Positions 11,449-22,960 of a DNA stretch of 64,000 bases are shown here, one piece after another. The stretch is from positions 1,937,589-2,001,588 of the forward strand of contig NW_006768770.1 of the NCBI RefSeq assembly GCF_000204055.1, given 5' to 3'. Each line of letters opens with the position of its first letter. The first letter of the stretch is position 1. The stretch is from Melampsora larici-populina 98AG31 (taxonomy: Eukaryota; Basidiomycota; Pucciniomycetes; Pucciniales; Melampsoraceae). A program made the translations under genes and the position numbers. Under the pieces are notes generated by a model that had not been told where the DNA came from, did not search any database, and saw only the letters and a list, made by a program, of their open reading frames with translations.

Positions 11449-12757
11449 ATTTGTGGACTGCCCTGGGCATATAAATAGCCCGTGACTATTAGCTCACGGT
11501 GAATTCTTACTGGTGGTCTTTTTTGCTGGTTTCATTGTAAATGTTCTGCAGTTTTTTCCACATTATTTTTTGTATCATCAGGGAGCTGTATTAAAAGTAT
11601 AGATAGCGTGCATGTGCAATGGAACTGTCTTAATTTGCTGTAAACTGTGAATAGCTGCTGCTTCATAAGCATCAGAGTGAAAACAGAATGAAAGTCAATC
11701 TGTTATTCCGCTACCAGGATCACCGTGACCATCAACCATGCTGCACCCATTAAAAACTGGTTTGATAACGATGTAGAACTAGTTTGATAGCCATGTAAAA
11801 CTGTTTATTGCTGGTTATCAAACCAGTTGAAAACCTGCCCTACAAGGTTTGAGATATCTTGTGTGGTTTAAAAACCCACTTTGAACTGGTATACAAGCAA
11901 ATTTACAATCAGCAGTTTTTAGCCGTGCGTTACAAGCTGGTTTTTGTGAAGTTGGCCGCCCAGCAAGGAAAAACCATTTCCCAACCGATGTTAAGCCCCG
12001 GTTGGAATACGGATATAAGGGGTATGGGGTGTAGTGGAGTGCTTCCGCTCTGTTGCCCATTACTTGTCCAGCTATTGCCAAATCCGTATATTGACTGGAG
12101 GGATCATTTTTACAAGTTTACTCTCAGTCTTGGAGGGGGATTGGGGTTTACATCATGAGACCAAGATAAACCACTTTTATTGTTCTTAGTTCAATACCTG
12201 AGTTACAATTGTTGAATTGAGACAAGCCAAGAGCTCCGCACGTTGCTTCATGAGTAGCCAATTTGAGAGGAGCTGTGTTGAATGCTTTTGCTCCTTTGTT
12301 GTAAAGTATGCCCACAAGGAAGATACCTAAATGTGCGTAACAAAGAAAACTCAAGGAGAGTTTCAATGGATGCTTTCTTATGAAAATAGGTTAAAAGGAG
12401 CCTGATGGTATGTATAGGTTTGGAGTATCAAAAAAGAAAAATGTGAATATAGAAGAGCCGGCCAAATCTGTATCGAGGAAAGTAGACAAAGAGGAGTCGA
12501 GCAGAAGCTTCACTATCAGATTGAGTGAACAAATATATATATATTAATACAAGAAGTGTTAAGTGATATTAGGGCAGTTCAAGTTTGAAAAAGCACTAAA
12601 ACAGAACTTCATGTACAGCATGAGTATGTACAGCATGATTCTGCTTATGATTTTTGAAAGTTTGAAAAACCCTGAGAAAGCCCTACCTGAGGAGCACATG
12701 TATGTGCAAACAAAAGTTGGAATTCTAGAATTTTACAGTACAGGGAGGCCCAAAGGC
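11449..12757. other. Gene-free stretch with one clear hairpin
   Basis: No gene is recognised. The variants AACTGGTTTGATAAC (11755), AACTAGTTTGATAGC and the inverse at 11814 form a small repeat cluster. The rest is plain AT-rich sequence with a (AT)n run at 12535-12545. Confidence 0.5.
11755..11828. repeat. 15-bp inverted repeat around a 44-base loop
   Basis: AACTGGTTTGATAAC at 11755-11769 is the exact reverse complement of GTTATCAAACCAGTT at 11814-11828. The loop contains a further partial direct copy, AACTAGTTTGATAGC. Confidence 0.75.
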
Positions 12758-13090
12758 TTAGGCCGCGTTTACTTAAGCGAATTCTGACTAGAAATCGCAT
12801 TATGTAATTCACAGAAATCACATTCTGTGAAATGTGTTTGATATTTTATTTACAAGCATTCTGTAAAGTACAGAATGCTTATAAAAAGCGATTTCTTGGG
12901 ACATTCTGAGAATTCGCTTGTAGCGCATTCCTGTCAACAAAAATCACATTCTGTGATTTCTTTCTTTGTCTCAAATTTGGACAAGTCCGTCTTCACCGTA
13001 CAGAATCATCGTCCACCACCTTCATCCATCAACCACCACCTTCGATCATCAACCAACACCTTCGATCATCAACCACCACCTTCATCCATC

Positions 13091-14637
13091 ATGCCTAATG
13101 AAGATAACAGTGACGATGAAGCAGTATTGATTGTTAATTCATCGAAAGAAAAGTTGAAATTGAAATCGAAACCAATCAAAGTAAAAGAAAATAAGGCCAA
13201 AGAAGAACAAACAGCCAGTGGCGGTCAATGGAATCATGCCAATACTTTATATGTTATTGAAGAAGTCAAACATCAAATGGAGCTTGGGAAAGGTAACGAC
13301 GGTGGTCTTAAGAGCGAAGGATGGAAACTTGTCTTGAACAATTACAATTCAAAATACAAAGTCAAGGAGCCTTTGTCTCGATTGAAGAATCACATTCAGA
13401 AGGTTTGAACTCTCATCATTTAACTCATTTCCAATTCGACTGACTGATGGTTTCTTTGTAGTTAAAGACTACTTTCAAGGCGTTTTTTAAGATCATGGAC
13501 TCTTCCGGCGCTCCTGGAGTCGATATCGTCACAGGAGAAGTTCATGCTGATAAGGATTGGTGGAATCAGTGGATAGTGATGGTACTTTCAATCTTAATAT
13601 CATTATTTCAAACAATTATAGTTTCATCATCTCAATCTAAAATTTGATCATATGTAGTCTGGTAACAAGGATGCGAAACCAATCCGAAACAACGGGTTTC
13701 CAGCATATCAAGCCATGTTGAGTATTATGCCCAATAAACGATTACGAGCCAATGGTAACGAGGGATTTGGCACTCAAAGCAAGAAGAAGAAAGCAATCAC
13801 ACCCCCTTTACCAGATGATTCAGACAAGGATCAAGAAGGTATTTGATCATTTCTTCTATCTTATTTCCTTATTTGATCATTTCTTTTATCTTATGTCGTT
13901 TGATTTGAATGTGATCAACACGGGTTTTGACCTTTCCTTCTTGATTGATAGCTCATGTCTTATCTGATAATGGCTCCCCTCGAGATCGATCAGATGGATC
14001 TCCAACGCACGCTTCCGATTCACCAAAGGAATCAGACCATGGTGACATCAAAGGAAAGAAAGTAGCTTCTTCACAAAAGAAGACGCCTGTAGTAAGTCTC
14101 TCATTTAATTTCATTGATTCATTTTAAGACATCTTATCCTATCAACTTGATCTTCTTTTGATCTAGTCTCGAATCAAAAACAAATATCACCTCACAGCAG
14201 CCGAGATGGCTCTTGACACCGATAGCAATGACGACACCCCTGAAAGAAAGTTTGTACGCAGCAAAAGGAGCCCGGTTGGGGCCTCAACTTCGACTGCGAA
14301 ACGATCCCGAATTAGCGGACCCAAGCTTGTTGCTGAATCAATCAGCAAAGCTGTTGATCGAGTGACCAGTCTGGAGGAAAAAAATGATAGTGACAAGGTT
14401 GCTGTGGCTAAAATCAAAACCGAACAGCATCCAATGCGACAAGAGGCGATGGCAATCTTCAACAAAGAATGCAGCAAAAACCTCAAGCCTCAACATATCA
14501 TTAAAGTAGCAAACGAGTTAAAGAAGGACGATAGTGCTTCATTCTTCTACTACATGGATTCAGCTCATCGATGGAATTGGTTGAAGGATGAAGCTAATGT
14601 GTTACATGAGTATCAAGACATTCAAGAGGAGGATTGA
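13091..14637 (+). CDS. SANT/Myb-like partner protein of Harbinger A (407 aa, intact)
   Basis: Five exons, 13091-13402, 13462-13581, 13658-13838, 13952-14091 and 14167-14637, join by GT-AG introns of 59-113 bases into 1,224 bases, exactly 407 codons plus TGA, with no stop. The ATG at 13091 was chosen because the sibling protein in element B starts at the same place; an upstream in-frame ATG at 12875 would add the terminal repeat. Residues 1-40 are acidic and Lys-rich. About 45-145 is a Myb/SANT-like DNA-binding fold: GGQWNHANTLYVIEEV, NDGGLKSEGWKLVLNNYN, EPLSRLKNHIQK, DKDWWNQWI. The middle is Ser/Lys-rich and probably nuclear; the end is helical (HPMRQEAMAIFNKE, SASFFYYMDSAHRWNWL). PIF/Harbinger elements usually carry such a protein, which binds the ends and helps import the transposase. 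It is the only clearly intact multi-exon gene I found in the window. Confidence 0.85.
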
Positions 14638-14940
14638 GATGAGCAACAATGAATCATATTCATCAACTCAAGAAATTGTCATTCTTATGTGTTTTATTCA
14701 AATTCTTTTTCTCTTATCATTAAAAAATAAAATACATATTATTTCAATCTGATAATTTTGTATTGAGCTCAAACAAAAAAAAATATGTATATTATATATT
14801 ACAGTCAATAAGAATTTGTGTTTTGCTTTGAAGTAATTGAATTTGATCTTTTGCTCTTGATGATGATACAAATACAAGTACAAGTACAAATTGAAATGAA
14901 AACAAAAGTGAAGTGAGTACAAAATTTCATCTGAATCCAT

Positions 14941-16231
14941 CTAAACTCGCCTACGTGCCACCGGTGCGTTGGTGTAGTCTTCAAACATTTGCTCAGCAAT
15001 AAGATCCCTTTGCTCGGATGCCTGGGTACGTTGGGTGGGGTTTGGCTCAACCCATTCTTGTTCACCGTTATCAGCAGCCATTCTATGTTCCAGTCGCTCT
15101 TTCAACATGTATTCATCGAAGAATTCGTCTTGGCCAGATTCGATTTGTATGATGTTGTTCAATACACAGCATGCGATAACTATCATCACTTGCGTTTTAT
15201 ATGGATAAGAGGGCATCATCGCCAATATCGGGAATCACATTTTCGAGACCCCAAATATACGCTCAATCACAATTCGGAGGGCCGAATGGCGGTGATTATA
15301 AAGTTCCTTCGGAGTTTGAGGTGTTAAATTAGAATGTTTCCACTCTTGAAGGTGGTATCTTACAGATCGATATGGAGTCAAGAAGCCGGGTACATTAGCG
15401 TATCCAGCATCCGCAACATAGAATTGACCTGGACAAGAAAAAGCTCAATAAGTAATATTTCGATGGAAAGACAAGAGAGAATAACATACCTTGAGGAACA
15501 ACAAAGCGTTGTTCTTCGAGCGCTCGGTGGAGGACACGCGCATCAGCGTGTGATCCTTCCAAACCGGCATATACAAAAGTGAACATCATATTGAATGAGC
15601 ACCCAGCTAAAACATTTTGCGAAAGGAGACCCTTTCGGTATTGATGAGCCTGTTTACGGTCCTGTGGAACTATGCAGGGGATGTGGGTGCCATCGATAGC
15701 ACCCACACAATCGTCAAAATACGGTGTAAATCGAGGATTGTTTCAAATTTCTTTTGGGCAGATCTCCCCTCCGGTAGGTTGGACTATGTAAATTGATTCT
15801 AATGAGGCTATTGCATGGCATACATTGTTAAAATAAAGGCTGATCGTATGTCCAGATCGTTGGAAACGCTCGCAGGCCAATCGATTGGTACCCGAGTTTC
15901 CAACGATAAATAAGAAAATCATCACCTGCTCTTCGATGGTGACGCTTTGTTTACAATGGCGGACAAGCTTGCCATCAAGGGCTTTAATCAAGCCCTTGAA
16001 AGCGAGCTTGTCCATTTGACATAGCTCTAAAAACCGTACGTCGCTTCCCTCTAAGATTTCTTTCGTATACTCATTTCCTCTCAACTTCGATGTTCGACAG
16101 GGGATTCTCTGGGTGGTTATCGAGGCTAGATAGTCTGTTCCGGCTTTGATAATCACCTTGAGAAGGTCAATTGCGGTTCGAAGGGATTTTGATGATCCTG
16201 TGGAGGTCGGATCAGATGAACTCAAGGACAT
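14941..16231 (-). pseudogene. PIF/Harbinger DDE transposase of element A (two TGA stops)
   Basis: Exon 1 runs from the ATG at 16231 to about 15490 and exon 2 from 15428 to the TAG at 14941, around a 61-base intron. The HARBI1-like nuclease is recognisable: KLRGNEYTKEILEGSD, an HTH-like FIVGNSGTNRLACERFQRSG, GAIDGTHIPCIVP (first D), SQNVLAGCSFNMMFTFVYAG, VADAGYANVPGFLTPYR (second D), RHSALRIVIERIFG (E), then CCVLNNIIQIESG. All three catalytic acids survive. The frame is broken by TGA at 15743-15745 (the sibling copy has Arg) and TGA at 15235-15237 (the sibling has Arg in KMRFAIL). Otherwise it is about full length. It converges on the SANT-like gene. The element could not make its own full transposase. 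Confidence 0.85.
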
Positions 16232-16738
16232 CGTGGGATCTTTAATTTAATTGGGGGTGGAGTCATAGGCAACATCACCTTTGATCTCAAAGGTGATCAA
16301 AAGTGAATGATCAACGTGATCAATTGCTGAAAACTGTTCCTTATTTGTCTCATTGTCGAACGCTTCTTGACCTCATTTTTCACAATTTTTCACAAAACGT
16401 CAATTTTCGTTGATTTTCATTTTTTTTTTAAAAAACACTTTTCTACATGTAGAAAAGCGCTGGCACAGAATGCACTTTCTGAGAATGCGGCCTTAGAGCG
16501 CGTTTGTTTAGTGCGGTTCCCTAGAAATTGCATTCTAGGAGACCACTTTCGTACATGTATGAAAGTCTTTTTTTTCAAAAGGCCCTGATTTGTGATTTTG
16601 AAAGAAAGAGATCAAAAAGACAACAAAAAGTGTTTGTCTTACCTGGTCTTAAGCACAGCATGATCAAAAAGCGCTTGGCTTGGTGGCTCTCAAGCACAGT
16701 ACGATATTGATGGTGGTACAAACAAACCACCATCCATC

Positions 16739-18023
16739 ATGTCAAGCTCTTTGGATTCAAACTCAACACAATCCTCAACTTCTTTTAGAAGAAGTAATCT
16801 TCTCAAGCTTGTAATTCAAGCTGGTACAGACTTCCTAAAGACTCTAACAAGGCCCAAGATCCCATGCCAAACCTCCAAACTACGAGGGAATGAATATACA
16901 AAAGAAGTACTAGAAGGGAGCGACATACGGTTTCGAGAAGTATGTCGAATGGATAAGCTTGCCTTCAAGGGCTTGATGAAAGCTCTTGAAGGCAAGCTTG
17001 TTGTTTACCGTAATCAAAGTGTTACACAGGAAGAATGTGTGATGATCTTCCTTTATATTGTTGGCAACTCCGGCTCCAATCAAAACACCAGTAAAAGATT
17101 CCAGCGATCAGGTCAAGCAATTAGCAAATACTTCAATGAAGTCTTGGAAGAGATCACTTCCCTTCAATCAACATATATAGTCCAACCTATCGACAACGGG
17201 ATCTGCCCAAAGGAAATACGGACAAATCCGAGGATGACACCATATTTCGACAAGTGTGTGGGTGCTATTGATGGCACCCACATCCCTTGCATTGTTCCTG
17301 CAGATTGTCAGCCAGGTCATCGGAATAAAAAAGGGGATCTCAGCCAAAACGTATTGGCTGGATGCTTTTTTAACATGCTCTTTACCTTTGTGTATGCGGG
17401 ATTAGAAGGTTCATATGCAGATGCTCGAGTGCTTTGTCAAGCACTTGAAGAGGAACGATTTGTTGTTCCGGAAGGTATGTTACTTTTGTCTTCATCTTTG
17501 ATATATCATGTTGCTGATATCTTTTATCTATCCACATTGTTCCTATGTCGCCGATGCTGGCTATGCAAATTCACCTGGATTCCTCACTCCATACCGATCT
17601 GTTCAATAGCACCTCAAGGAGTGGAATCATGTTGGCCTTGCACCACATACGGCAAAAGAACTGTACAATCACCGGCACTCATCACTTTGAATTGTGATTG
17701 AAAGGATCTTTGGCATCATGAAGATGCGCTTTGCAATCCTAGCAACCATGCCATTGTTTCCATGTAAAACCCAAGTTAAAATTGTAATAGCATGCTGTGT
17801 ATTACATAATATCATACGGATCAAGTCAGGCGAGGATGAGTTTTATGAAGAGTACGCTTTGAAGGAACGATTAGAAGCCAGGCTGGCCCGTGACAAAGAT
17901 GACCCAAACTGGTCTGCACCAACTCCTGCTCAGCGTACGCAAGCCAATGAAATGCAAGATCAGATTGCTGAAGAGATGTTCTACAATTATACAAATGCGG
18001 CTGCTGCTTGCAGACGTGTTTAA
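16739..18023 (+). pseudogene. PIF/Harbinger DDE transposase of element B (broken)
   Basis: Exon 1 runs from the ATG at 16739 to 17474 and ends at a GTATGT donor in the same place as in the sibling. It encodes KLRGNEYTKEVLEGSD, YIVGNSGSNQNTSKRFQRSG, GAIDGTHIPCIVP (first D) and NMLFTFVYAGLEGSYADAR. The second exon resumes near 17545 with YVADAGYANSPGFLTPYR (second D), but the expected acceptor CCAG reads CCAC, so splicing may fail. Stops follow: TAG at 17607 (sibling has Tyr) and TGA at 17688-17690, exactly where element A has CGA in 'LRIVIERIFG'. The E residue and the conserved C-terminus (CCVLHNIIRIKSG, ending in TAA at 18021) remain. It is a full-length but inactive transposase gene. Confidence 0.85.
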
Positions 18024-18364
18024 TGCTCAATTGTTTCCTTTTGAATCATGGACATAATTGGGTTATTCACATTGTTATCAAAAGGACTATGTTTTTCAAA
18101 CTTTGTACAAAGTATTTGATTTAAATTATCATTACTCAAACTGCTATCATTTTTTAATTTGTACAGCTGATTTTGTTTGAGCACTAATTAAAATTACTAT
18201 GCATCTTTTTAAAAATTGTACCACTGCATTTGTTTCAGAAAAGATACAACTTCTGAGATTAAGATACAAAAAAATGAAATGTAACAAACTTGATTTGGTT
18301 TCTGAAATACTCTCCTTTTAAATATATCCTACACATATTCTCGTAAGACCCCAGCTTCCTCTTT

Positions 18365-19958
18365 TCACCAATTCCAGCAATCATCCTTGTGCATATGGAA
18401 GAAGAACGACGCGGACACATCTTCTTTCAATTTGTTTGCTACTTGGTTGATGTGAGCTGGTTTCAGTTCGTTGCAGAATTCAGCGTTGAATATTGCCATT
18501 GCTTCTTGACGTTTTGGATGTTGCTCTAATTTCATCTTTGCTATTGTAATTCTATTGCTTTCAACTTGATCTTCTGATTCCACTGCTTGATTGATTGAAT
18601 CAGCTATGATCTTCAGACCGCTGGTGCGAGATCACTTGACGGAGGGTCCTTTGTTGATTGGGCTCTTCTTGCTACGGACAAATTTCAACTCTGGAGTATC
18701 TTCTTCTTCTTGGTCTTTTTGAAATTGGCGCTTGTTGAATTTGTAGGTTTTTTTCTGCATTTAAAATGAATAGAAGCAGTCAGCAGAATTCATTTATTGT
18801 TAAAATAATCAAGATAAATACTACATACCGTTTCTTTGTTCTTTTTTGGAGGAGGCTCCGGCTCTGAATCACTCTCCTTGCTCTCATTATCATCATGAAC
18901 ATATTGATCTTCAATTGGTTCAGTAGCCATTCGTTTAATAGATTCGGATTAAGATGGGATTGAATCTTTGATAAATGAAAAGCTTATTCAGTGAACTTAT
19001 TTGGAGTGTCATATATAAAAGAAACTTACCATTGTCATTTCCTTGGTCTTCGCCATCGTCAGATCCTGGTTATTGACACTTTTTTTCTTGCTCTGGGTTC
19101 CGAACCCTTCTGTACCGTTAGCTCGTAAGTGTTACTCGGGCATGATATGCAAGACGGCTTGGTACGCGGAGAATCCATTGTTCTTGATCAGTATTGCATC
19201 TTTGTTACCAGCCTAGAATTATGTAGAAGATTTTGAGCAAACGAAAGATAGAAAAAAAGATTATGAGTGAAAAGGGAAAACAGAAAAAGAAAGATATGAT
19301 GAAAGCATGATTATACAGACCCCTTGGATCCAAGCATCCCACCATTCCTTTGAAGCACTCACGGTACCTGCTGTTGTATCACATCCAGGAGCTCCAGAGG
19401 AACCCATGATCTTATCAAAAGCTTTGTATGTTGTCTTGAGCTGGATTTGAATAGAGAGTCAGTTGAAACAAAGTCAGCGTAGAGGAGGGAGGAGAGTGAA
19501 AGACGTACCTTCTGTATATGGTTTTTCAAACGTGATAATGGTTCCTTGGTTTTGAACCGTTTGTTGTAGTCCTCAAGGACTTGCTTCCATGAAGCACTCT
19601 TGAGTCCTCCATCGTTTCTGTGTCCAAGATCAACTTGATGACAATACTCATCAATCAACCAAACCGTACATCCATGTTTCCATACACCGCCACTAGTAAC
19701 AACCTCTCCTCCTGAATCATCATCAGATTTGTTCTTATCTTCTTCTTGTTGTTTGTTCTTCTCATCTAAATTCTTTTTGTTCTTATCATTCAACTTATTT
19801 TTCTTCTTGTTTTCTTTCAATTTGATCAGTTTGACTTGAGGGCTTACTTTTGTTTTTGTATTTGATTTTTTATCGATCAGAGTTTCTTTTTTTAATGTTG
19901 ATGGTCCAGTGGTGGCTTCCTCACCATTACTAATAGGCTCTGAATCGCTGTCAGACAT
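18365..19958 (-). pseudogene. SANT/Myb-like partner protein of Harbinger B (broken)
   Basis: This is the counterpart of the intact gene in element A. Exon 1 starts at the ATG at 19958 with an acidic and very Lys-rich stretch, then SGGVWKHGCTVWLIDEY, NDGGLKSASWKQVLEDYN and EPLSRLKNHIQKV, ending at a donor near 19509. Exon 2 (about 19443-19324) encodes LKTTYKAFDKIMGSSGAPG and SASKEWWDAWIQ. A later exon has NNGFSAYQAVLHIMPE followed by TAA at 19132-19134 (sibling has Lys-Arg). The last exon has KFVRSKKSPINKGPSVK followed by TGA at 18632-18634, where the sibling has CGA, then KLEQHPKRQEAMAIFN and FFFHMHKDDCWNW. The true end is slightly left of 18365. Two stops make it non-functional. Confidence 0.8.
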
Positions 19959-20325
19959 TGGTGATGTGGTTCAACGGGGTTGGTTAGAGAAGGAAGGGAA
20001 GGGAGGTTGTGATCGATAGTGAAGAAATGAAGGGTGGTCAGTGGCAGGACTGCTACTGTTGTAAAGATTTTGTATGGTTTTGGCGGGTTTAGTACGGTGG
20101 ACATGGACTTGTCCAAAATTGAGAAAAAGGTAGAAAGAGAAGAAATCGAAAAAAATTAGCTATTAGCCAATTCTGGAAATCGACTCAAAAAACAATTTTT
20201 ATAAGCATTCTGTACATTACAGAATGCTTGTAAATAGTCGAGCAAACACATTTCACCTTCTAAGATTTCTACTCTTTGTACAATGTGATTTCTGGTCAAA
20301 AATCGCTTAAACAAACGCGCTCTTA

Positions 20326-20467
20326 GGGTGTGTTCACTTGAGCAATTTCTGGTGAGAAATCTTCTGCAAAATTTATAGTGTCTATTTGGTGGTGCATGTT
20401 TCATTTTTGTGTCAAAAAATTTACAGAATGTGATTTCTGGTCAAAAAGTTTTCAAGTGAACGCGCCC
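20326..20467. mobile_element. Harbinger-type MITE, copy a (142 bp)
   Basis: It starts GGGTGTGTTCACTTGAGCAA and ends TTCAAGTGAACGCGCCC, imperfect inverted repeats that resemble the Harbinger B ends in motif order (CGCGTT, then AGAAAT, then ACAGAATG). It is flanked by TTA on the left (shared with element B) and TGA on the right. There is no coding capacity. It is clearly related in sequence to the MITE that directly follows. Confidence 0.8.
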
Positions 20468-20605
20468 TGAACTTCAGCAATTTTTGGTCAGAAATTGCAT
20501 TCTGCAAAATTGAAAGTGCTGGTTTGGTGGAGTATAATTCATTTTTGCATTAAATGATTTACAGAATGTGATTTCTAGTCAGAAAGTCCTTAAGTGAAAG
20601 CGCCC
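20468..20605. mobile_element. Harbinger-type MITE, copy b (about 138 bp)
   Basis: It is a second, diverged copy of the preceding MITE in the same orientation: AGCAATTTTTGGTCAGAAAT..., GGTTTGGTGGAG, ACAGAATGTGATTTCTAGTC, ending CTTAAGTGAAAGCGCCC, followed by TTG. Its left end is worn (GAACTTCAGC instead of GGGxGxGTTCACTTGAGC). Head-to-tail adjacency without spacer suggests insertion of one at the end of the other, or a tandem duplication. Confidence 0.75.
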
Positions 20606-22259
20606 TTGTAATTGTACAGCATTTTTGTTTGACTTGAACTGCCCTACTGTCCTGATATACACAGCTCTGTTCATGATATATATCATTCTCATCGGAAGGT
20701 TGATGAAGGTGCGTGAGAAAGGAAGGCAAGAAGAATTTGAAGGGATGATTATTGCAGAGAATATGTAAAAGAAGAGTCTGGAGGTGGTAGCAAGTAGTGT
20801 ATCCAGGACAGATGGTTGAAGATGAGACAAAAAACACCAAGTGTGTTTTGCAGAGTGTGATAGATAAGTGTAGAGTAGAAAGTTTTACTGAGGCAGGAAT
20901 CAAATTACAGTGGTATGTTAGTTGATGGGCATATTAGACTGGGTGATAGTCAGGCTGTGATAGAATGGTTACCTGAGGGGGAATGTAAAGATGCCAAATG
21001 TGTTCTGCAGAGAGTGATAGGTTAGTGTGGAGTAATAAGCTTTACTAGAACAGGAATTGACTTCATTCGACTGAGTGGTAATTGGCCGGTAATAGAATGA
21101 TGACGCGAAAGGGAATGTTGAGGTATCAGAAGGTAGGAGACCTATGGAAACACAACCAAAAGCAGTTGGAAGAGAGGCCAAGAGTGTTGAATGGAGTACA
21201 ATGAGAAATTGATGATTACGAACCGGTAGGAAGATAGCCAAATGCAATCAATGACCAACAAAGCAGGCAGTGAGTGAGCTGGAGGGCAAGGCGGAACATT
21301 TAATATAAAAAGGGAGGTTGTATTCTGGGAAAGTGAGTCCCCATGCCCCTCAACAGCAAACCAGGAAGTTGTCTTTACAACCATTGGTGGCTGAAACAGT
21401 AGGGGTGTCAGTCCATTGTGGATGTATGTTTGTATGCCCGGGCTTTCAAGCAAAATCTCAGCACTTATGTGTCTTGCCCTAAAGGGAGGGATAATTGCTG
21501 AGATTTTGCTCAAAGGAGGGGGTATTTACAATTTTACATCTATTTAATTATAGATTATAGATTCTCTTATCTTAATCTCATATCACTCAACTTGCCCCAA
21601 CTGTGTAAAATCAACATCAAGATTAAGCACATGCAATCCGTCATCAGAAGTGTAGTCAATTGCCAATGGAACTTGACATCAATCAATTGACAAAAATTTT
21701 GATTGACCAATCAAAAGAACTGTAAAGGATCAAAGATCAAAACCCTGGTCAATCCATGAACAATTTTTATCTTCTCTCACTAGATGCCATCTTCCTGAAT
21801 AAGCTAAAACAGACAAGAAAGGAGTTTCATCAATGATTTTGGACTTGGTTGACTCACAATCAACAACTTACTTCTGCTCCCATTAAGACCCGAGGTAAGT
21901 TTTCTTCTTGCATTTATGTCAAATTCAATTAATAGGCTGACACCCTCGAGGGCACCCAAAAAACACATCACTTCAGCATCTACCATTGATCTCAGAGTAG
22001 CTTCCATCAGGGTCAGTTTCTTCAAGTTCTATACAGTCGTTTACTCATGACTGGAAATTTACTTGAAATGTCATAATGAATGTTGTTTTTGTCCTCCAAG
22101 TGTCTTCTACTTTGAGGCTTTGGAGGGTTCAACTGATCACTTTGTTCATTCTGCCTCCCTTGAATTAGGGGATTAGTTTTTTCTGATGGTGATCACAACT
22201 CAAGCCATCAACTGGAAGTTTATGAAGCCCTGTGTTTCATTGTCATCCAAATTCAGGAG
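20606..22259. other. Gene-free stretch
   Basis: No coding segment is convincing. The only structure is the hairpin at 21449-21510. Two blocks, at about 20820-20900 and 20985-21060, share phrases such as AAGTGTGTTTTGCAGAGTGTGATAG and AAATGTGTTCTGCAGAGAGTGATAG, hinting at an old direct duplication of roughly 165 bases. Confidence 0.5.
21449..21510. repeat. 15-bp perfect hairpin with 32-base loop
   Basis: AGCAAAATCTCAGCA at 21449-21463 is the exact inverse of TGCTGAGATTTTGCT at 21496-21510. The loop itself contains CCCT/AGGG, which could extend the structure. Confidence 0.75.
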
Positions 22260-22440
22260 CTGCTACTCCTGTTCTATTCACAAGAGTCAGCTCAGGTCAG
22301 CATTTTTCAAATAGTAATCACACCACGGGAATCAATAGGTTCAAGACTTGATTCAAGAAAGTTGTGGTGACCGGGTCCGCAACTTTCTTCAATCACAGAT
22401 CTTGTTCGCATTATGCCCGCATTAGGTTTGCTGACCACCC
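22260..22440. repeat. Left arm of an inverted repeat flanking the Gypsy element
   Basis: The core at 22336-22425 (AATCAATAGGTTCAAGA, AAGAAAGTTGTGGTGAC, GCAACTTTCTTCAAT, GATCTTGTT, GCATTA) occurs in reverse complement at about 29250-29340 on the other side of the LTR element. Weaker similarity extends outward to CCTGTT at 22276 and inward to CTGACC at 22431. The core is also locally palindromic (AAAGTTG...CAACTTT). Confidence 0.8.
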
Positions 22441-22494
22441 TTGAGCAAAGCCGAGAAAAGGATTTTTGTTGACAAAAAGCTCGACTCCCCTCAC

Positions 22495-22832
22495 TGTAAG
22501 GGATTACATTATGGGTTTAGACATATGGATGAAGACAGGTCGTACTCATATTAGTCAGCACGCCTAGCTCCACGAAGAACCTCTTCTTCACCGAATACCT
22601 TCGGTTGGAGCTAGGTGAGATTATCATTTCACTATCTTTCTTGTTCTTTTCATCTTTTCACTTTATCTCAAAGTCTATTGTAGGAGCGTAAAGCTGATTG
22701 CCCAAATACCTTTGGTTGGAGCTAGAGTTGTTTGTGCTTTTTCGGAATATAGTTGGATTATAGATTACTCCTTGGAGCTACCGCTCCTGTCCCTTTTGAC
22801 CTAGTGAAGGCTCTTGATCATAGAGCCTTACA
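22495..22832 (+). repeat. 5' LTR of the Gypsy element
   Basis: It starts TGTAAGGGATTAC and ends GAGCCTTACA with short inverted ends TGTAAGG/CCTTACA. An internal near-repeat, CCGAATACCTTCGGTTGGAG and CCAAATACCTTTGGTTGGAG, occurs about 110 bases apart and each copy can form a small hairpin. Compared with the 3' LTR, two of the five differences are CpG/TpG or CpG/CpA transitions. Confidence 0.95.
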
Positions 22833-22960
22833 CTTTTTTAATCTATAAACAGTGTTCAACTGTGCAAATCAATCCAATTTCCAACTATTTCTATTCAATT
22901 CTTTTTTTTTGCCTCACCTTGAAAATCATTTCGTGAGAGAACTCTTCGGCACATTACTTA

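Larger units (their letters stand above)
12761..16492. mobile_element. PIF/Harbinger element A (3.73 kb, two convergent genes)
   Basis: The left end starts GGCCGCGTTTACTTAAGCG and the right end, read inward, starts GGCCGCATTCTCAG. After GGCCGC the right arm lacks about 13 bases but resumes the similarity (ATTCT..AGAAA.TGCATT.TG). TTA flanks both ends (12758-12760 and 16493-16495), the 3-bp target typical of PIF/Harbinger. Inside are a five-exon SANT-like gene on the plus strand and a DDE transposase on the minus strand, facing each other. The subterminal regions carry repeats of ACAGAATG/CATTCTGT. The right TTA is shared with element B. Confidence 0.85.
16496..20322. mobile_element. PIF/Harbinger element B (3.83 kb, two convergent genes)
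   Basis: Ends are GAGCGCGTTTGTTTA at the left and its inverse TAAACAAACGCGCTC at the right, with TTA directly outside both (16493-16495 and 20323-20325). The transposase is on the plus strand and the SANT-like gene on the minus strand, so the element lies in the opposite orientation to element A. Its proteins are clear relatives of those in A but well diverged, so this is a second family member and not a local duplication. The left TTA also serves as the right target of element A, and the right TTA as the left target of the next MITE. Confidence 0.9.

Noticed and set aside
12875..13090. Upstream in-frame ATG of the SANT-like gene
   Set aside because: It would translate Harbinger terminal sequence and a CCACCTTCATCCATCAA-type minisatellite; the sibling protein starts at the position equivalent to 13091.
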